Source: Mycolicibacterium parafortuitum (GTDB lineage Bacteria; Actinomycetota; Actinomycetes; Mycobacteriales; Mycobacteriaceae). From it: a DNA stretch of 64,000 nt. The DNA lies in contig NZ_AP022598.1 in assembly GCF_010725485.1 (NCBI RefSeq), forward strand, positions 2,790,001 through 2,854,000. Direction: 5' to 3'. Positions 8,204 to 17,897 of the stretch are shown here, piece after piece. Both the position numbers and the translations under genes were made by a program. Under the pieces are notes generated by a model that saw only the letters and a list, made by a program, of their open reading frames with translations, was not told the origin of the DNA and searched no databases. Numbering within the stretch: position 1 is the first letter of the stretch; each line of letters starts with the position of its first letter.

Positions 8204-9376
8204 ATGGGTGAGCAGACGAGCGCGGTCGACCATTACCGGGCCTACGGGCCGGCCACCAAGGCCATTCACGCCGGCTACCGGCCCGACCCGGCGACCGGGG
8301 TGGTCAACCCGCCGATCTATGCGAGTTCGACCTTCGCCCAGGACGGCGTCGGCGGGCTGCGCGGCGGCTTCGAATACGCCCGCACAGGCAACCCGACGCG
8401 GTCGGTGCTCGAGGGTGCGCTCGCGGCGATGGAAGGTGCGTCCTACGGCCGGGCCTTCAGCTCCGGCATGGCGGCCACCGACTGCGTGCTGCGCGCGGTG
8501 CTGCGCCCCGGCGACCACCTGGTGATCCCCGACGACGCCTACGGTGGCACGTTCCGGCTCATCGACAAGGTGTTCAGCCTGTGGGGAATCAGCTACACCG
8601 CGGTGGCGCTGTCGGACCTCGACCACGTGCGCGCCGCCGTCAGTGACCGCACCAAGCTGATCTGGATCGAGACGCCCACCAACCCGCTGCTGTCGATCGC
8701 CGACATCGCCGCGATCGCCGAGATCGGTGCGGCGAAGAACGCGAAAGTGTTGGTGGACAACACGTTCGCCTCACCGGCGCTGCAGCAGCCGCTGTCGCTC
8801 GGCGCGGACATCGTGCTGCACTCGACCACCAAGTACATCGGCGGGCACTCCGACGTCGTCGGGGGAGCGCTGCTGACCAACGACGAGGCGCTCGACGAGA
8901 AGTTCGCGTTCCTGCAGAACGGCGCGGGTGCGGTACCGGGGCCCTTCGACGCGTACCTGACCATCCGTGGCCTCAAGACGCTGCCGCTGCGGATGCAGCG
9001 GCACAGCGAGAACGCCACGGCGATCGCCGAGTTTTTGGACGGACACCCCGCCGTCGACACGGTGCTCTACCCGGGGCTGCCGTCGCACCCGAACCACGAC
9101 GTGGCGGCCCGGCAGATGAGCGGGTTCGGCGGGATGGTCTCGGTGCGGTTGCGCGGCGGGCCGCAGGCCGCGCGCGACTTCTGTGCGCGCACCGAGATCT
9201 TCATCCTCGCCGAGTCCCTGGGTGGGGTGGAATCGCTGATCGAGTACCCGGGGGCGATGACGCACGCCTCGACCGCGGGTTCCCAGCTGGAGGTCCCCGA
9301 CGACCTGGTGCGGCTGTCCGTCGGCATCGAGGACGTCGCGGATCTGCTCGGCGACGTCGAACAAGCGCTCGCCTAG
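8204..9376 (+). CDS. metB: cystathionine gamma-synthase / trans-sulfuration PLP enzyme MetB
   Basis: A 390-aa member of the Cys/Met-metabolism PLP family that condenses an activated homoserine with cysteine to cystathionine, or runs the gamma-lyase reaction. The PLP lysine is in H-S-T-T-K-Y (Lys210), with V-D-N-T-F at about 184-188 and the tyrosine/arginine segment F-E-Y-A-R-T-G-N-P-T at about 56-65. By order it matches Rv1079. The ATG lies 9 bases after the RDD frame stop, so it is probably cotranscribed. Synthase and lyase activities cannot be separated by sequence alone; M. tuberculosis MetB is reported to be capable of both. Confidence 0.9.
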   Translation: MGEQTSAVDHYRAYGPATKAIHAGYRPDPATGVVNPPIYASSTFAQDGVGGLRGGFEYARTGNPTRSVLEGALAAMEGASYGRAFSSGMAATDCVLRAVLRPGDHLVIPDDAYGGTFRLIDKVFSLWGISYTAVALSDLDHVRAAVSDRTKLIWIETPTNPLLSIADIAAIAEIGAAKNAKVLVDNTFASPALQQPLSLGADIVLHSTTKYIGGHSDVVGGALLTNDEALDEKFAFLQNGAGAVPGPFDAYLTIRGLKTLPLRMQRHSENATAIAEFLDGHPAVDTVLYPGLPSHPNHDVAARQMSGFGGMVSVRLRGGPQAARDFCARTEIFILAESLGGVESLIEYPGAMTHASTAGSQLEVPDDLVRLSVGIEDVADLLGDVEQALA

Positions 9377-9391
9377 GTGTTCTGAGCTGAG

Positions 9392-10066
9392 TCAGATCAG
9401 CTGCGCGAGCCCCTGCCGGACCGCTTCCGCTGTGACCGCCATGTTCACCTCGGCCAGCCCCGTCGGTGACTCGTCGAGCCACCTGCCCGCCGCGATCTCA
9501 CCCGCGCGGGCGTGCACCCAGCGCCAGCCGCGGTCGTTGAGGCTGAGCAACGCGCCCAGCCCGTCCACCGCATGCAGCAGCGTGATGATCGCCGCTGTGG
9601 GCGCTGCGGGCGGGGTGCGGTCGAACAACGCGGCCATCACCGCCGTGCGGGCCGGTCCGACGCGATCGCGACTGGTCAGCGGGTACGCATAAGCCTTGCC
9701 GAACAGCCCGGACGACTGTACGGTGCGGCGGATCTGGCCGGTCCGCTCCAGGTGGGCGATCAGCCGTTTCTGGATGTCGGTGGACAGCTTCTTGATCGCC
9801 GTGCGCGGACTCAACGGCCGGCTCTGCAGCAACGCCAGGGCCGGCGCGTCGAGCGGGTCGACCGGTCCGGGCGCGGCCAGCACCAGGAGCCGCCCCGCAG
9901 GGACGGCTTCGTCGCTGGGGCCCGCAGGCCGGACCCGGCATTGGAGGGCGAGATCCAGCAGCGACGCGGCGGCAAGCGCATGCTCACGGCGCGGAGAATC
10001 GAGTCCCGGTTGCGCGGTCGCGTTGTCCAGCAGCAGCAGGAACAAGTCCTCTGCGATCCGGGCCAT
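9392..10066 (-). CDS. GOLPH3/Vps74-like (GPP34) family protein
   Basis: The 224 residues start with A-E-D-L-F-L-L-L-L-D, the signature opening of the GPP34/GOLPH3 fold, and are almost entirely helical, with a later Y-P-L-T-S-R-D block. In eukaryotes the family binds PI4P on Golgi membranes; actinobacterial members are small cytosolic proteins of unknown function, often multiple per genome. It lies 11 bases downstream of greA on the same strand, so it is probably cotranscribed with that gene. Membrane or phospholipid binding is only an inference from the family. Confidence 0.8.
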   Translation of the reverse strand: MARIAEDLFLLLLDNATAQPGLDSPRREHALAAASLLDLALQCRVRPAGPSDEAVPAGRLLVLAAPGPVDPLDAPALALLQSRPLSPRTAIKKLSTDIQKRLIAHLERTGQIRRTVQSSGLFGKAYAYPLTSRDRVGPARTAVMAALFDRTPPAAPTAAIITLLHAVDGLGALLSLNDRGWRWVHARAGEIAAGRWLDESPTGLAEVNMAVTAEAVRQGLAQLI

Positions 10067-10077
10067 GGAGGGCTCGG

Positions 10078-10572
10078 TCAGCCGTGCCAGGGCTCCGCGC
10101 TGACGAGGGTGACCTTGACGGTGTTGCCGCTGGGCACGGTGTAGGTGCGGGATTCGCCGACCTTCGCGTCGATCAGCGCGCCGCCCAGCGGTGAGTTCGG
10201 CGAGTAGACCTCGAGTTTGCCGTCGCTGACGCCCTGCTCGCGGGTGCCGATCAGGAACGTCTCGGTGTCGTTCTCGTCGTCGTCGTAGTAGACCTTGACC
10301 ACGGAGCCGGGCAGCGCGACGCCGGACTGCTTGGGCGCCTCGCCGACCTTGGCGTTGTTCAGCAGCTCCTGCAGCTGGCGGATGCGCGCCTCTTCCTGCC
10401 CCTGCTGCTCGCGGGCGGCGTGGTAGCCGCCGTTCTCCCGCAGATCGCCCTCTTCGCGGCGGTCGTTGATCTCGGCGGCGATGACGGGGCGATTGGCGAT
10501 CAGCTGATCGAGCTCGGCCTTCAACCGGTCGTAGGACTCCTCGGTGAGCCAGGTGACCTGGGTGTCAGTCAT
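10078..10572 (-). CDS. greA: transcription elongation factor GreA
   Basis: GreA enters the RNA polymerase secondary channel and stimulates cleavage of backtracked transcripts. The 164 residues show the N-terminal antiparallel coiled coil (about 10-80, rich in Glu/Arg/Leu, with the acidic tip [13 protein letters not shown] at about 39-51) and a C-terminal FKBP-like domain with S-P-L-G-G-A-L-I near 148. It corresponds to Rv1080c. The leader upstream of the start contains three tandem 17-base repeats (10604-10653). Confidence 0.95.
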   Translation of the reverse strand: MTDTQVTWLTEESYDRLKAELDQLIANRPVIAAEINDRREEGDLRENGGYHAAREQQGQEEARIRQLQELLNNAKVGEAPKQSGVALPGSVVKVYYDDDENDTETFLIGTREQGVSDGKLEVYSPNSPLGGALIDAKVGESRTYTVPSGNTVKVTLVSAEPWHG

Positions 10573-10603
10573 ATCGCGCTCCTGTCTTGGTTGGTTGGCG
10601 CTG

Positions 10604-10653
10604 TGTCGCTATGTCGAAGGTGTCGCTGTGTTGAAGATGTCGCTATGTGAAGG
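10604..10653. repeat. three tandem 16-17 bp repeats in the greA upstream region
   Basis: Contiguous copies TGTCGCTATGTCGAAGG (10604-10620), TGTCGCTGTGTTGAAGA (10621-10637) and TGTCGCTATGTGAAGG (10638-10653). They lie 32-81 bases upstream of the greA start, in its probable promoter or leader. They may be a short VNTR or repeated regulator sites. Confidence 0.75.
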
Positions 10654-10828
10654 TTTAGCCACGGGCGGGGCTGTCGAACGTGTACTGCCGCAGTCGAGCT
10701 TCGGTTCTGAGCTCCAAAATGCAGCAATACACGGCCCCAGCAGGAACCGTGTATCCGCCAACCATACCACCGGCGCGATGCCCGAAATCCGGAATTTCGC
10801 GGGCCGATCTCCGGCGGTCAACCGCCGA

Positions 10829-11263
10829 TCAGGGGTTGACCAGGTACCACGGCACGTCGATGCCGCACCCGTAGATATCGCCCATGACCGCGGGTCTGCT
10901 GGACTTGACCGTCGCCGTGACCTGCACCGTCTTCTCGGTCGACGGCCCGACGAGCACCTCGCGGCGTCCCGTCTCGTCGCCGTCCTTGCTGCGGGCGCGC
11001 ACGATGCACACCACCGGCCGCGCCGGGTCGTCGCGGGTCACGCTGATCGTCACGTCGACGGTGTGCGGGTCCACCAGCCGGTATCCGGCCATCTCGCCTT
11101 TGACGTCACCGGTGCCGAAGCGGCTGAACGCGACCGTGGCGATCACGATGCCGGCGACGATGACCAGCGCGAAGAGGCCGACGACGACCCATCGGCGGGT
11201 GCGCCGCGGCAGCTGTTTTTCGCCATAGCGGGTGGTGGGACGCTCGATCATCTCGTTTTGCAT
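10829..11263 (-). CDS. DUF4307 single-pass membrane protein (Rv1081c-like)
   Basis: A 144-aa protein with a basic cytosolic head (R-R-T-R-R), one membrane helix at about residues 25-47 and an extracytoplasmic beta-rich domain containing two cysteines in V-V-C-I-V and G-C-G-I-D. This is the DUF4307 layout. Start at ATG 11263 gives M-Q-N-E-M; the alternative ATG at 11251 (M-I-E-R-P) is equally plausible since neither has a strong ribosome site. It is divergent from mca, as Rv1081c is. Function unknown. Confidence 0.8.
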   Translation of the reverse strand: MQNEMIERPTTRYGEKQLPRRTRRWVVVGLFALVIVAGIVIATVAFSRFGTGDVKGEMAGYRLVDPHTVDVTISVTRDDPARPVVCIVRARSKDGDETGRREVLVGPSTEKTVQVTATVKSSRPAVMGDIYGCGIDVPWYLVNP

Positions 11264-11368
11264 GCCCGTCGGTCGGATGGGTCTACTAGACCTGGAACTA
11301 TAGGACCACGCGCGTTGTTGAACCCAAGCGTGAGTCCCCACGTGAGCGAACAGCTGAGAAGGATCAGG

Positions 11369-12241
11369 TTGAGCGAACTCCGGTTGATGGCCGTACACGC
11401 GCACCCCGACGACGAGTCGAGCAAGGGCGCCGCGACGATGGCGCGTTACGTCGACGAGGGCGTGCGCGTGATGGTCGTGACGCTGACCGGCGGCGAACGC
11501 GGGGACATCCTCAACCCGGCGATGGATCTGCCGGAGGTGCACGGGCGGATCCACGAGATCCGGATCGACGAGATGGCCCGCGCAGCCGAGATTCTCGGTG
11601 TCGAGCACCACTGGCTGGGGTTCGTCGACTCGGGGCTGCCCGAGGGCGACCCGCTGCCGCCGCTGCCGGACGGGTGCTTCGCACTCGAGCCGCTGGAGCG
11701 GCCCACCGAGGCGCTGGTGCGGGTGATCCGCGAGTTCAAACCGCATGTGATGACGACCTACGACGAGAACGGCGGCTATCCGCACCCGGACCACATCAAG
11801 TGCCACCAGGTGTCCGTCGCCGCATACGAGGCTGCCGGAGACCACCTGCTGTACCCGGATGCCGGCGAGCCGTGGGACGTGCTGAAGCTGTACTACAACC
11901 ACGGGTTCCTGCGGCAGCGAATGCAGGTGCTGCAGGACGAGTTCGCCAAGCACGGCGAGGAGGGCCCCTTCGCCAAGTGGCTGGAGAAGTGGGATCCCGA
12001 CGACGACGTGCTCGACAAGCGGGTCACGACCCGGATCGAGTGCTCGAAGTACTTCGCGCAGCGCGATGAGGCGCTGCTGGCGCACGCGACGCAGATCGAC
12101 CCGAAGAGCTTTTTCTTCACCACCCCGATGGAGTGGCAACAGCGGCTGTGGCCGACCGAGGAGTTCGAGCTGGCCAGGTCCCGGGTGCCGGTGGTGCTAC
12201 CCGAGACCGACCTGTTCGCCGGGATCGAAGGACATACGTGA
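11369..12241 (+). CDS. mca: mycothiol S-conjugate amidase Mca
   Basis: Zn-dependent amidase that cleaves mycothiol S-conjugates, releasing mercapturic acids for export in detoxification. The 290 residues carry the A-H-P-D-D-E zinc motif (residues 11-16), T-G-G-E-R-G, and H-P-D-H at about 139-142. MshB is the close relative; the N-terminus [12 protein letters not shown] and the length (288 aa recalled for Rv1082) fit Mca. The TTG at 11369 is chosen because AAGG at 11359-11362 is spaced 6 bases and gives the family N-terminus; a GTG at 11342 would add nine residues. The stop overlaps the next start (GTGA). Confidence 0.92.
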   Translation: MSELRLMAVHAHPDDESSKGAATMARYVDEGVRVMVVTLTGGERGDILNPAMDLPEVHGRIHEIRIDEMARAAEILGVEHHWLGFVDSGLPEGDPLPPLPDGCFALEPLERPTEALVRVIREFKPHVMTTYDENGGYPHPDHIKCHQVSVAAYEAAGDHLLYPDAGEPWDVLKLYYNHGFLRQRMQVLQDEFAKHGEEGPFAKWLEKWDPDDDVLDKRVTTRIECSKYFAQRDEALLAHATQIDPKSFFFTTPMEWQQRLWPTEEFELARSRVPVVLPETDLFAGIEGHT

Positions 12242-12495
12242 GTGATCTGATGTTGCTGGGCATGGAGTTGCTGGCCCAGGACGAACCCCGCCAGACCGGC
12301 CCCGACTTCGGCAAGGCCAGCCCGGTCGGGCTGATCATCGTGGTGCTGCTGCTGGTGGCTGTCTTCGGGCTGGTGTGGTCGATGAACCGGCACCTGCGCA
12401 AGCTGCCGAAGTCCTTCGGCGCCGACGCCGACACAGACACCGACGGCTCGACCGAGGACCCGGCCGACGGGACGAAACGTGAGTCCAACGGCTGA
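12238..12495 (+). CDS. small single-pass membrane protein (Rv1083-like)
   Basis: An 85-aa protein with one strong membrane helix (about residues 29-50, [12 protein letters not shown]) followed by [11 protein letters not shown] and an acidic, Asp/Thr-rich tail. It starts at GTG 12238 in a 4-base overlap with mca and overlaps the next gene by 17 bases, so the three are translationally coupled. The helix plus R-K-L-P-K-S-F block matches recalled Rv1083. Function unknown; coupling with mca suggests a membrane partner in mycothiol-dependent detoxification, which is inference. Confidence 0.8.
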   Translation: MSDLMLLGMELLAQDEPRQTGPDFGKASPVGLIIVVLLLVAVFGLVWSMNRHLRKLPKSFGADADTDTDGSTEDPADGTKRESNG

Positions 12496-14503
12496 CGGTT
12501 CGGCCAATCTTCTTGCGGACGCGACGAGTCCGTATCTGAGGCAGCACGCGCACAACCCGGTGCACTGGCAGCAGTGGACGCCCGGCGCGCTCGCCGAGGC
12601 CGCCCGCCGCGACGTGCCGATCCTGCTGTCGATCGGGTATGCGGCCTGTCACTGGTGCCATGTGATGGCGCACGAGTCGTTCGACGACCCCGAGGTCGCC
12701 GCCGTCGCGAACCGGAACTTCGTGTGTATCAAGGTCGATCGCGAGGAGCGGCCCGATCTGGACGCGGTCTACATGAACGCGACCGTCGCGATGACCGGTC
12801 AGGGCGGCTGGCCGATGACGTGCTTCCTGACCCCGGACGGCAAGCCGTTCTTCTGCGGCACCTATTACCCGAAGGGCACGTTCCTTCAACTGATGGCCGC
12901 GGTCGCCGAAACGTGGCACACCCGCCGCACCGAGGTGGAGGAGACCTCCAACCACGTCGCGGGCGAATTGCGGGCGATGTCAGCAGGTTTGCCCGGCGGC
13001 ACAGGCCCGGTTCACCCGGGCCTGTGTGACGATGCGGTGACCGCGGTGCTGATGGACGAGGACACCGCGCGCGGCGGCTTCGCGAACACCCCGTCCGGCG
13101 CCCCGAAGTTCCCGCCGTCGGCTCTGCTAGAGGCGCTGCTGCGCCATCACGAGCGCACCGGCTCGCCGGACTCGCTGGCCGCGGCGGCGCGGACCGGAAT
13201 TGCGATGGCCCGCGGCGGAATCTACGACCAGCTTGCCGGTGGGTTCTCCCGCTACAGCGTCGACTCTTCTTGGGTGGTGCCGCATTTCGAGAAGATGCTG
13301 TATGACAACGCGTTGCTGCTGAGGTTCTACGCGCACTGGGCGCGCCGCACCGGCGATCCGCTGGCGCACCGCATCGCCGACGAGACGGCCCGGTTCCTGC
13401 TCGACGAGCTGCGCCGCGACGGCATGTTCGTCTCGTCGCTGGACGCCGACTCCGCCGGTGTCGAGGGACTCACCTACGTGTGGACCCCCGACGACCTCGG
13501 CGCCGCACTCGGACCCGACGACGCACAATGGGCGGCAACGGTTTTCGGGGTCACCACGGACGGCACGTTCGAACACGGCGCGTCGGTGCTGCAGCTGCGC
13601 CGCGACCCCGGGGACGCCGGCCGATTCGAGCGGATCCGCGCCGCGCTGCTCGCCGCGCGGCGCGAGCGTCCCCAGCCCGCGCGCGACGACAAGGTGGTCA
13701 CCGCGTGGAACGGCCTGGCGATCACCGCGCTCACCGAGGCGGCTTTCGCGCTGGGCCGGCCGGATTATCTCGACGCCGCAGCCGAATGCGCGCGCCGGCT
13801 GCTGGACCTGCACGTCGTCGGCGGCCGGCTGCGGCGCTCCAGTCTCGGCGGGGTGGTCGGGGATGCGGTGGCGATCCTGGAGGACCACGCCGCACTGGCG
13901 ACCGGACTCCTGGCGCTGTATCAGGCCATGGGACAACGGAGTTGGCTCGATGCGGCGACCGCGCTGCTCGATCTCGCGTTGCGCCACTTCGCCGAGCAGG
14001 AGGCGCCCGGCCGCTGGTACGACGTCGCCGACGACGCCGAGCAGCTGATGCTGCGGCCGTCGGACCCGGTGGACGGCGCCACCCCGTCGGGTGCCTCGCT
14101 GATCGCCGAATCCCTGCAGCTGGCGGCTCATCTCGCCGACGAGGATGCCGCGCCGCGCTACGCCTCGGCGGCGGAGGCGACGCTGTCGAGTGCGGCGGTG
14201 CTGTTGGCGCGTTCCCCGCGTTCGGCCGGGCACTGGCTCGCGGTCGCCGAGGCCGCGGTACGCGGGCCGATCCAGGTCGCCGTGGCCTGCGAGAGTCCGG
14301 ACTCGGCACTGCTGGCCGCGGCCCGCGCCCTGGCGCCCGGCGGCGCGGTGGTGATCGGCGGCGCGACGGATTCCTCTGCGCTGCTCCGGGACCGGCCCCG
14401 GGTGCACGATGCCGACGCCGCCTACGTGTGCCGGGGACGGGTGTGTGACCTTCCGGTCACAACCGTCGAGGAACTTGCGACCGCAATGGGGCCCTCCGTG
14501 TAG
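12479..14503 (+). CDS. DUF255 thioredoxin-fold / six-hairpin protein (YyaL family, Rv1084-like)
   Basis: A 674-aa protein with an N-terminal thioredoxin-like DUF255 domain bearing the redox-type C-H-W-C (Cys57-Cys60) and a long C-terminal alpha/alpha toroid. Landmarks are N-P-V-H-W-Q-Q-W, H-V-M-A-H-E-S-F, G-G-W-P-M-T-C-F-L-T-P and H-F-E-K-M-L-Y-D-N, all typical of the YyaL/spermatogenesis-associated protein 20 family. GTG 12479 sits inside the previous gene. The family is conserved from bacteria to mammals with no settled reaction; a thiol-disulfide or epimerase-like role has been proposed. Coupling to mca is suggestive of thiol metabolism. Confidence 0.88.
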   Translation: MSPTADGSANLLADATSPYLRQHAHNPVHWQQWTPGALAEAARRDVPILLSIGYAACHWCHVMAHESFDDPEVAAVANRNFVCIKVDREERPDLDAVYMNATVAMTGQGGWPMTCFLTPDGKPFFCGTYYPKGTFLQLMAAVAETWHTRRTEVEETSNHVAGELRAMSAGLPGGTGPVHPGLCDDAVTAVLMDEDTARGGFANTPSGAPKFPPSALLEALLRHHERTGSPDSLAAAARTGIAMARGGIYDQLAGGFSRYSVDSSWVVPHFEKMLYDNALLLRFYAHWARRTGDPLAHRIADETARFLLDELRRDGMFVSSLDADSAGVEGLTYVWTPDDLGAALGPDDAQWAATVFGVTTDGTFEHGASVLQLRRDPGDAGRFERIRAALLAARRERPQPARDDKVVTAWNGLAITALTEAAFALGRPDYLDAAAECARRLLDLHVVGGRLRRSSLGGVVGDAVAILEDHAALATGLLALYQAMGQRSWLDAATALLDLALRHFAEQEAPGRWYDVADDAEQLMLRPSDPVDGATPSGASLIAESLQLAAHLADEDAAPRYASAAEATLSSAAVLLARSPRSAGHWLAVAEAAVRGPIQVAVACESPDSALLAAARALAPGGAVVIGGATDSSALLRDRPRVHDADAAYVCRGRVCDLPVTTVEELATAMGPSV

Positions 14504-14514
14504 CGTGGCCGGTC

Positions 14515-14883
14515 ATGAGCTTCGAGCCCGATGTGCTGCAAGGTTTCGTCCAGCGTTATCTCGACACTGTCGTCAGCGGCAGCGCCGAGGACGTCGCCGC
14601 GCTCTACGCCGAGGACGCCACGCTGGAGGACCCGGTCGGCGGCGGTGAGGTGCACATCGGCCGGAAGGCCATCGCGGGCTTCTACAACAACATCTCGGGC
14701 GCCGAGGTGAAGACCGAGCTGCTCACGTTCCGGGCCGGCGGCCACGAGGCCGCGTTCCTGTTCGCGATCACCGTGGGGGGCGCGATGCGCATCGAGCCGA
14801 TCGAGATCATGACCTTCAACGCCGACGGCCTGATCACGTCGATGAAGGCCTACTGGGGCCCGCAGAACCTGACCCAGCTCTAA
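14515..14883 (+). CDS. SnoaL/NTF2-like protein, steroid delta-isomerase type
   Basis: A 122-aa single-domain NTF2-like fold protein: Y-L-D-T-V helix, [14 protein letters not shown] at about 29-42, and a C-terminal [21 protein letters not shown]. This pattern, with Asp at the E-D-P position and Y-W-G-P at the end, resembles mycobacterial ketosteroid-isomerase-like proteins. ATG 14515 follows the DUF255 gene by 11 bases. Its stop overlaps that of the convergent TrhA gene. Substrate unknown. Confidence 0.8.
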   Translation: MSFEPDVLQGFVQRYLDTVVSGSAEDVAALYAEDATLEDPVGGGEVHIGRKAIAGFYNNISGAEVKTELLTFRAGGHEAAFLFAITVGGAMRIEPIEIMTFNADGLITSMKAYWGPQNLTQL

Positions 14884-15617
14884 CCGGAGAAGACGGCGAA
14901 CCACATCGCGATGTAGTGGCAGATGGCCGCGACGGCGGTGCACGCGTGGAAGAACTCGTGGTGCCCGAACGTCGCCGGCCACGGGTTCGGCCACTTCAGC
15001 GCGTAGAGGACGCCGCCGATGCTGTACAGCGCGCCGCCGACGATCAGCAGCACCACCGCGGCCACCCCGGCACCGTGCATGATCGGGCCGATGAACCACA
15101 CCGCGACCCAGCCGAGCAGGATGTAGAGCGGCACCCCGAGCCAGCGTGGCGACGAGGGCCACAGCATCTTGAGCGCGACCCCGGCCAGCGCGCCGCACCA
15201 CACGATCCACAACAGCACCCAGCCGTCGTTCTCTGGCAGCGCCAGCAACGCGAACGGGGTGTAGCTGCCGGCGATGAAGAGGAAGATCATCGAGTGGTCG
15301 GCGCGTTTCATCCATTTGCGCGCGGTCGTCGACTTCCAGTCGACCCGGTGATAGACGCCACTGACGGTGAACATCGCCACGATCGTCAGCGTGTAGATCA
15401 GCGTGGCGATCCCGGCGCGGGTCGATTGCAGCGACCAGGACACCGCGACGAGCGCGGCTCCGCAGATGACCGCGATGACGGCGGAATAGACGTGGATCCA
15501 GCCGCGCAGCCGGGGCTTACCGAAGAACTGCGCGACGCCTTCGGCGACGGCTTCGGGGAAGTCCTCGGGGCCGCGGTCCGGTTCGGCGGTGTACCACGGT
15601 TCAAGAGAAGTCGGCAT
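14880..15617 (-). CDS. hemolysin III / PAQR-family membrane protein (TrhA, Rv1085c-like)
   Basis: Seven-helix membrane protein of 245 aa. Family marks are the conserved S-x-x-x-H-equivalent Y-H-R-V-D-W, the [19 protein letters not shown] block and the C-terminal [10 protein letters not shown] with the metal-site histidines. The start at ATG 15617 has GGAG spaced 5 bases; an upstream ATG at 15638 has no ribosome site. Homologues are called hemolysin III; in bacteria the role appears to be membrane lipid or fluidity homeostasis. It is divergent from the prenyl synthase gene. Confidence 0.9.
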   Translation of the reverse strand: MPTSLEPWYTAEPDRGPEDFPEAVAEGVAQFFGKPRLRGWIHVYSAVIAVICGAALVAVSWSLQSTRAGIATLIYTLTIVAMFTVSGVYHRVDWKSTTARKWMKRADHSMIFLFIAGSYTPFALLALPENDGWVLLWIVWCGALAGVALKMLWPSSPRWLGVPLYILLGWVAVWFIGPIMHGAGVAAVVLLIVGGALYSIGGVLYALKWPNPWPATFGHHEFFHACTAVAAICHYIAMWFAVFSG

Positions 15618-15673
15618 CTCATCTCCGGTGAGTGGCATTGGGGTAACTGTGCGCCACAGTAGTCTGGACTATC

Positions 15674-16465
15674 GTGGACCTCATTCCCCGGCGCCTCAAG
15701 GAGCCGATGTACCGGCTCTACGAGCTGCGGCTGCGTCAGGGGTTGTCGCTCAAGCGATCAGAGCTACCCAGGCATATTGCCGTTCTGTGTGACGGCAACC
15801 GCCGATGGGCCCGTGAGACAGGTCACGACGACGTCGCCTACGGCTACCGGGCCGGTGCCCGCAAGATCGCCGAGATGCTGCGCTGGTGCCAGGACGCCGG
15901 CATCGAGATGGCGACGGTGTATCTGCTGTCGACCGAGAACCTGCAGCGCGACGCCGACGAGCTGGCCGCGCTGATCGAGATCATCACCGAGGTCGTCGAG
16001 GAGATCTGCGCCCCGGCCAAGCAGTGGAGCGTCCGTACCGTCGGCGATCTGGAGCTGCTCGGTCAGGAACCGGCCAGGCGGCTGCGCGACGCGGTGTCCT
16101 CCACCGACGGCAACGGCGGGAAGTTCCACGTCAACGTCGCCGTCGGCTACGGCGGGCGTCAGGAGATCGTCGACGCGGTGCGCGCGCTGCTGAGCAAGGA
16201 GCTGGCCAACGGCGCCACCGGTGAACAGCTCGTCGAATCCGTCACGGCCGAGGCGATCTCGGAGAACCTGTACACCTCCGGTCAGCCCGATCCGGACCTG
16301 GTGATCCGCACCTCGGGTGAGCAGCGACTGTCCGGATTCCTGTTGTGGCAGAGCGCATATTCGGAGATGTGGTTCACCGAGGCGTACTGGCCGGAGTTCC
16401 GCCGCGTCGACTTCCTGCGCGCGCTGCGCGACTACAGCGCCCGGCACCGACGGTACGGCCGGTAA
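15674..16465 (+). CDS. (2Z,6E)-farnesyl diphosphate synthase (short-chain Z-prenyltransferase)
   Basis: A 263-aa cis-prenyltransferase. The diphosphate-binding motif C-D-G-N-R-R-W-A is at about residues 39-46, and the C-terminal block D-P-D-L-V-I-R-T-S-G-E-Q-R-L-S-G-F-L-L-W-Q-S-A-Y-S-E is complete. The sequence closely follows recalled Rv1086, which adds one isoprene to geranyl diphosphate to give Z,E-FPP, the precursor for decaprenyl phosphate used in arabinogalactan synthesis. The paralogue UppS (Rv2361c) makes the longer chain. GTG 15674 gives the family start D-L-I-P-R-R-L-K-E-P; the RBS is weak. Confidence 0.92.
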   Translation: MDLIPRRLKEPMYRLYELRLRQGLSLKRSELPRHIAVLCDGNRRWARETGHDDVAYGYRAGARKIAEMLRWCQDAGIEMATVYLLSTENLQRDADELAALIEIITEVVEEICAPAKQWSVRTVGDLELLGQEPARRLRDAVSSTDGNGGKFHVNVAVGYGGRQEIVDAVRALLSKELANGATGEQLVESVTAEAISENLYTSGQPDPDLVIRTSGEQRLSGFLLWQSAYSEMWFTEAYWPEFRRVDFLRALRDYSARHRRYGR

Positions 16466-16478
16466 GAGGACGCCGGCC

Positions 16479-17828
16479 ATGGTTGCGCTCTCCGCGGTCG
16501 TCTTCGCACTGAGCTGGTGGCTGGGGCTGTATCTGCTCGCGCGTGACCCGCGCAAAGCGGTCCTGGTGTGCGCCGCGGTCGGGCTGACCGGGTTCGCACT
16601 GGTGGTCGCGCTGGACGCGGTGCGGGTCGCGACCGGTTCGGCCACCCTCAGCCAGGTCGAGATCTATCTCGTCGCGGTGCCCGGGATCGCGTGGTTCGCG
16701 GTGCTGCTCGAACTCTCGCAGCCCCGTGACTCGTGGCGCAGCCGCGCCGGGGAGGCCGGTCTGGTCGGCGCGGTCGCCTGCGTCGCGTTCCTCGGCGCGT
16801 GGATGGCGGGGGGAGTCGAGGGCCCGCTGCGGCTGGGCCACTGGGTGTTGTTCGCCGCGGTGTCGGTGCCCGCACTCAGTGCGATGGTGCACGCGGTCCT
16901 GCGCCGCGCGCAGCCCCGCCCGGTCGTCGGTTTCGTCGTGATCGCGACGCTGTTCTTCGCGCTCGGCAACGCGATCCTGGTGATCCCGCTGGGCCTGGTG
17001 CCGAGCTGGCTGGCGTTGGCGTCCACCGGATTCGACGTCGCGCTGCTCGGCATCGCGGTCGCGATCGGCGACGCGTTCGACGAGGGCCACGCGCTACGCC
17101 GCGACATGTTGCGTTCGTTCGTCGGCACCACCGTGGTCGCGCTGCTGTTCGGCGCACAACTGCTCGTCGCGCTGGCGGCCGCGGGGGAGAGCCCCACGCT
17201 CGTGGTGCTGGTGTTCACCACGCTCGCCGTCGCGATCGCGATCAACGTGCTGGCCGACCCACTGGCCGGACTGCTGGACCGGGTGGTGTTCTCTCGTTCG
17301 CCGGATCTGCGCGCGGACCGGGCCGCGTTGCGCGGCACGGAGGCGGCGCTGCCGCGGCGGTCGGCCAATCCGCTCGACGACATGGACGAGGAGACGTTCG
17401 TGCGGGTCACCCGCCGCGCACTCGGGCATTTCGGGGATCTGTCCAAGCTCGTCGCCAGCCCGCTGACGGCACTGCCGGTGATCGACGAGCGGCTCGAGCG
17501 GCGCGGCGCGCCGGACCAGCCGCTGGAGCGGGCCAACGAGCTGAGGGCGCTGCTCGCCGAGCGCATCGCAAACCTCAAACCGCGCGACGGCGCCGACTTC
17601 GGCACCACCGAGCAGTGGCGGCACTACAACTCTCTGTATTTCCCGTACGTCGCCGGGGTGCGGGCCTACGCCCAGAACGCGACCCCGGCCGGTCTCGACC
17701 CGGTCGCACGCCGGGCCTGGCAGTGGCTTGTCACCGAGGTGCCGCAGCGTTCCCTGCACAACTGGCAGAACGCGGCCGCCCGGGTGATCGCCACAGATCT
17801 CCGAAGCAACCTCGTCGCAGCTCGCTGA
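16479..17828 (+). CDS. polytopic membrane protein with C-terminal helical domain, unknown function
   Basis: A 449-aa protein. Residues 1-270 hold about eight membrane helices in pairs, resembling the sensor half of 7TM/8TM-type signal proteins; residues 280-449 form a soluble helical domain with R-R-A-L-G-H-F-G-D-L-S-K-L and N-S-L-Y-F-P-Y-V-A-G-V-R-A-Y, but no kinase, GGDEF or cyclase motifs. The C-terminal part looks like a DNA-binding or regulatory helical bundle. ATG 16479 has AGAGGA spaced 8 bases. It follows the prenyl synthase by 13 bases, so cotranscription is likely. Confidence 0.75.
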   Translation: MVALSAVVFALSWWLGLYLLARDPRKAVLVCAAVGLTGFALVVALDAVRVATGSATLSQVEIYLVAVPGIAWFAVLLELSQPRDSWRSRAGEAGLVGAVACVAFLGAWMAGGVEGPLRLGHWVLFAAVSVPALSAMVHAVLRRAQPRPVVGFVVIATLFFALGNAILVIPLGLVPSWLALASTGFDVALLGIAVAIGDAFDEGHALRRDMLRSFVGTTVVALLFGAQLLVALAAAGESPTLVVLVFTTLAVAIAINVLADPLAGLLDRVVFSRSPDLRADRAALRGTEAALPRRSANPLDDMDEETFVRVTRRALGHFGDLSKLVASPLTALPVIDERLERRGAPDQPLERANELRALLAERIANLKPRDGADFGTTEQWRHYNSLYFPYVAGVRAYAQNATPAGLDPVARRAWQWLVTEVPQRSLHNWQNAAARVIATDLRSNLVAAR

Positions 17829-17897
17829 CCTGCGGCTGGCAGTACTTGGCAGCTTCCGGGGCAGACCTGGCAGTGTGCGGTGCGCACCGTAGGTGAC

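Noticed and set aside
10829..12139. A 436-codon minus-strand frame containing the DUF4307 protein
   Set aside because: Only the last 144 codons carry the DUF4307 domain; the rest is antisense to mca and lacks any domain.
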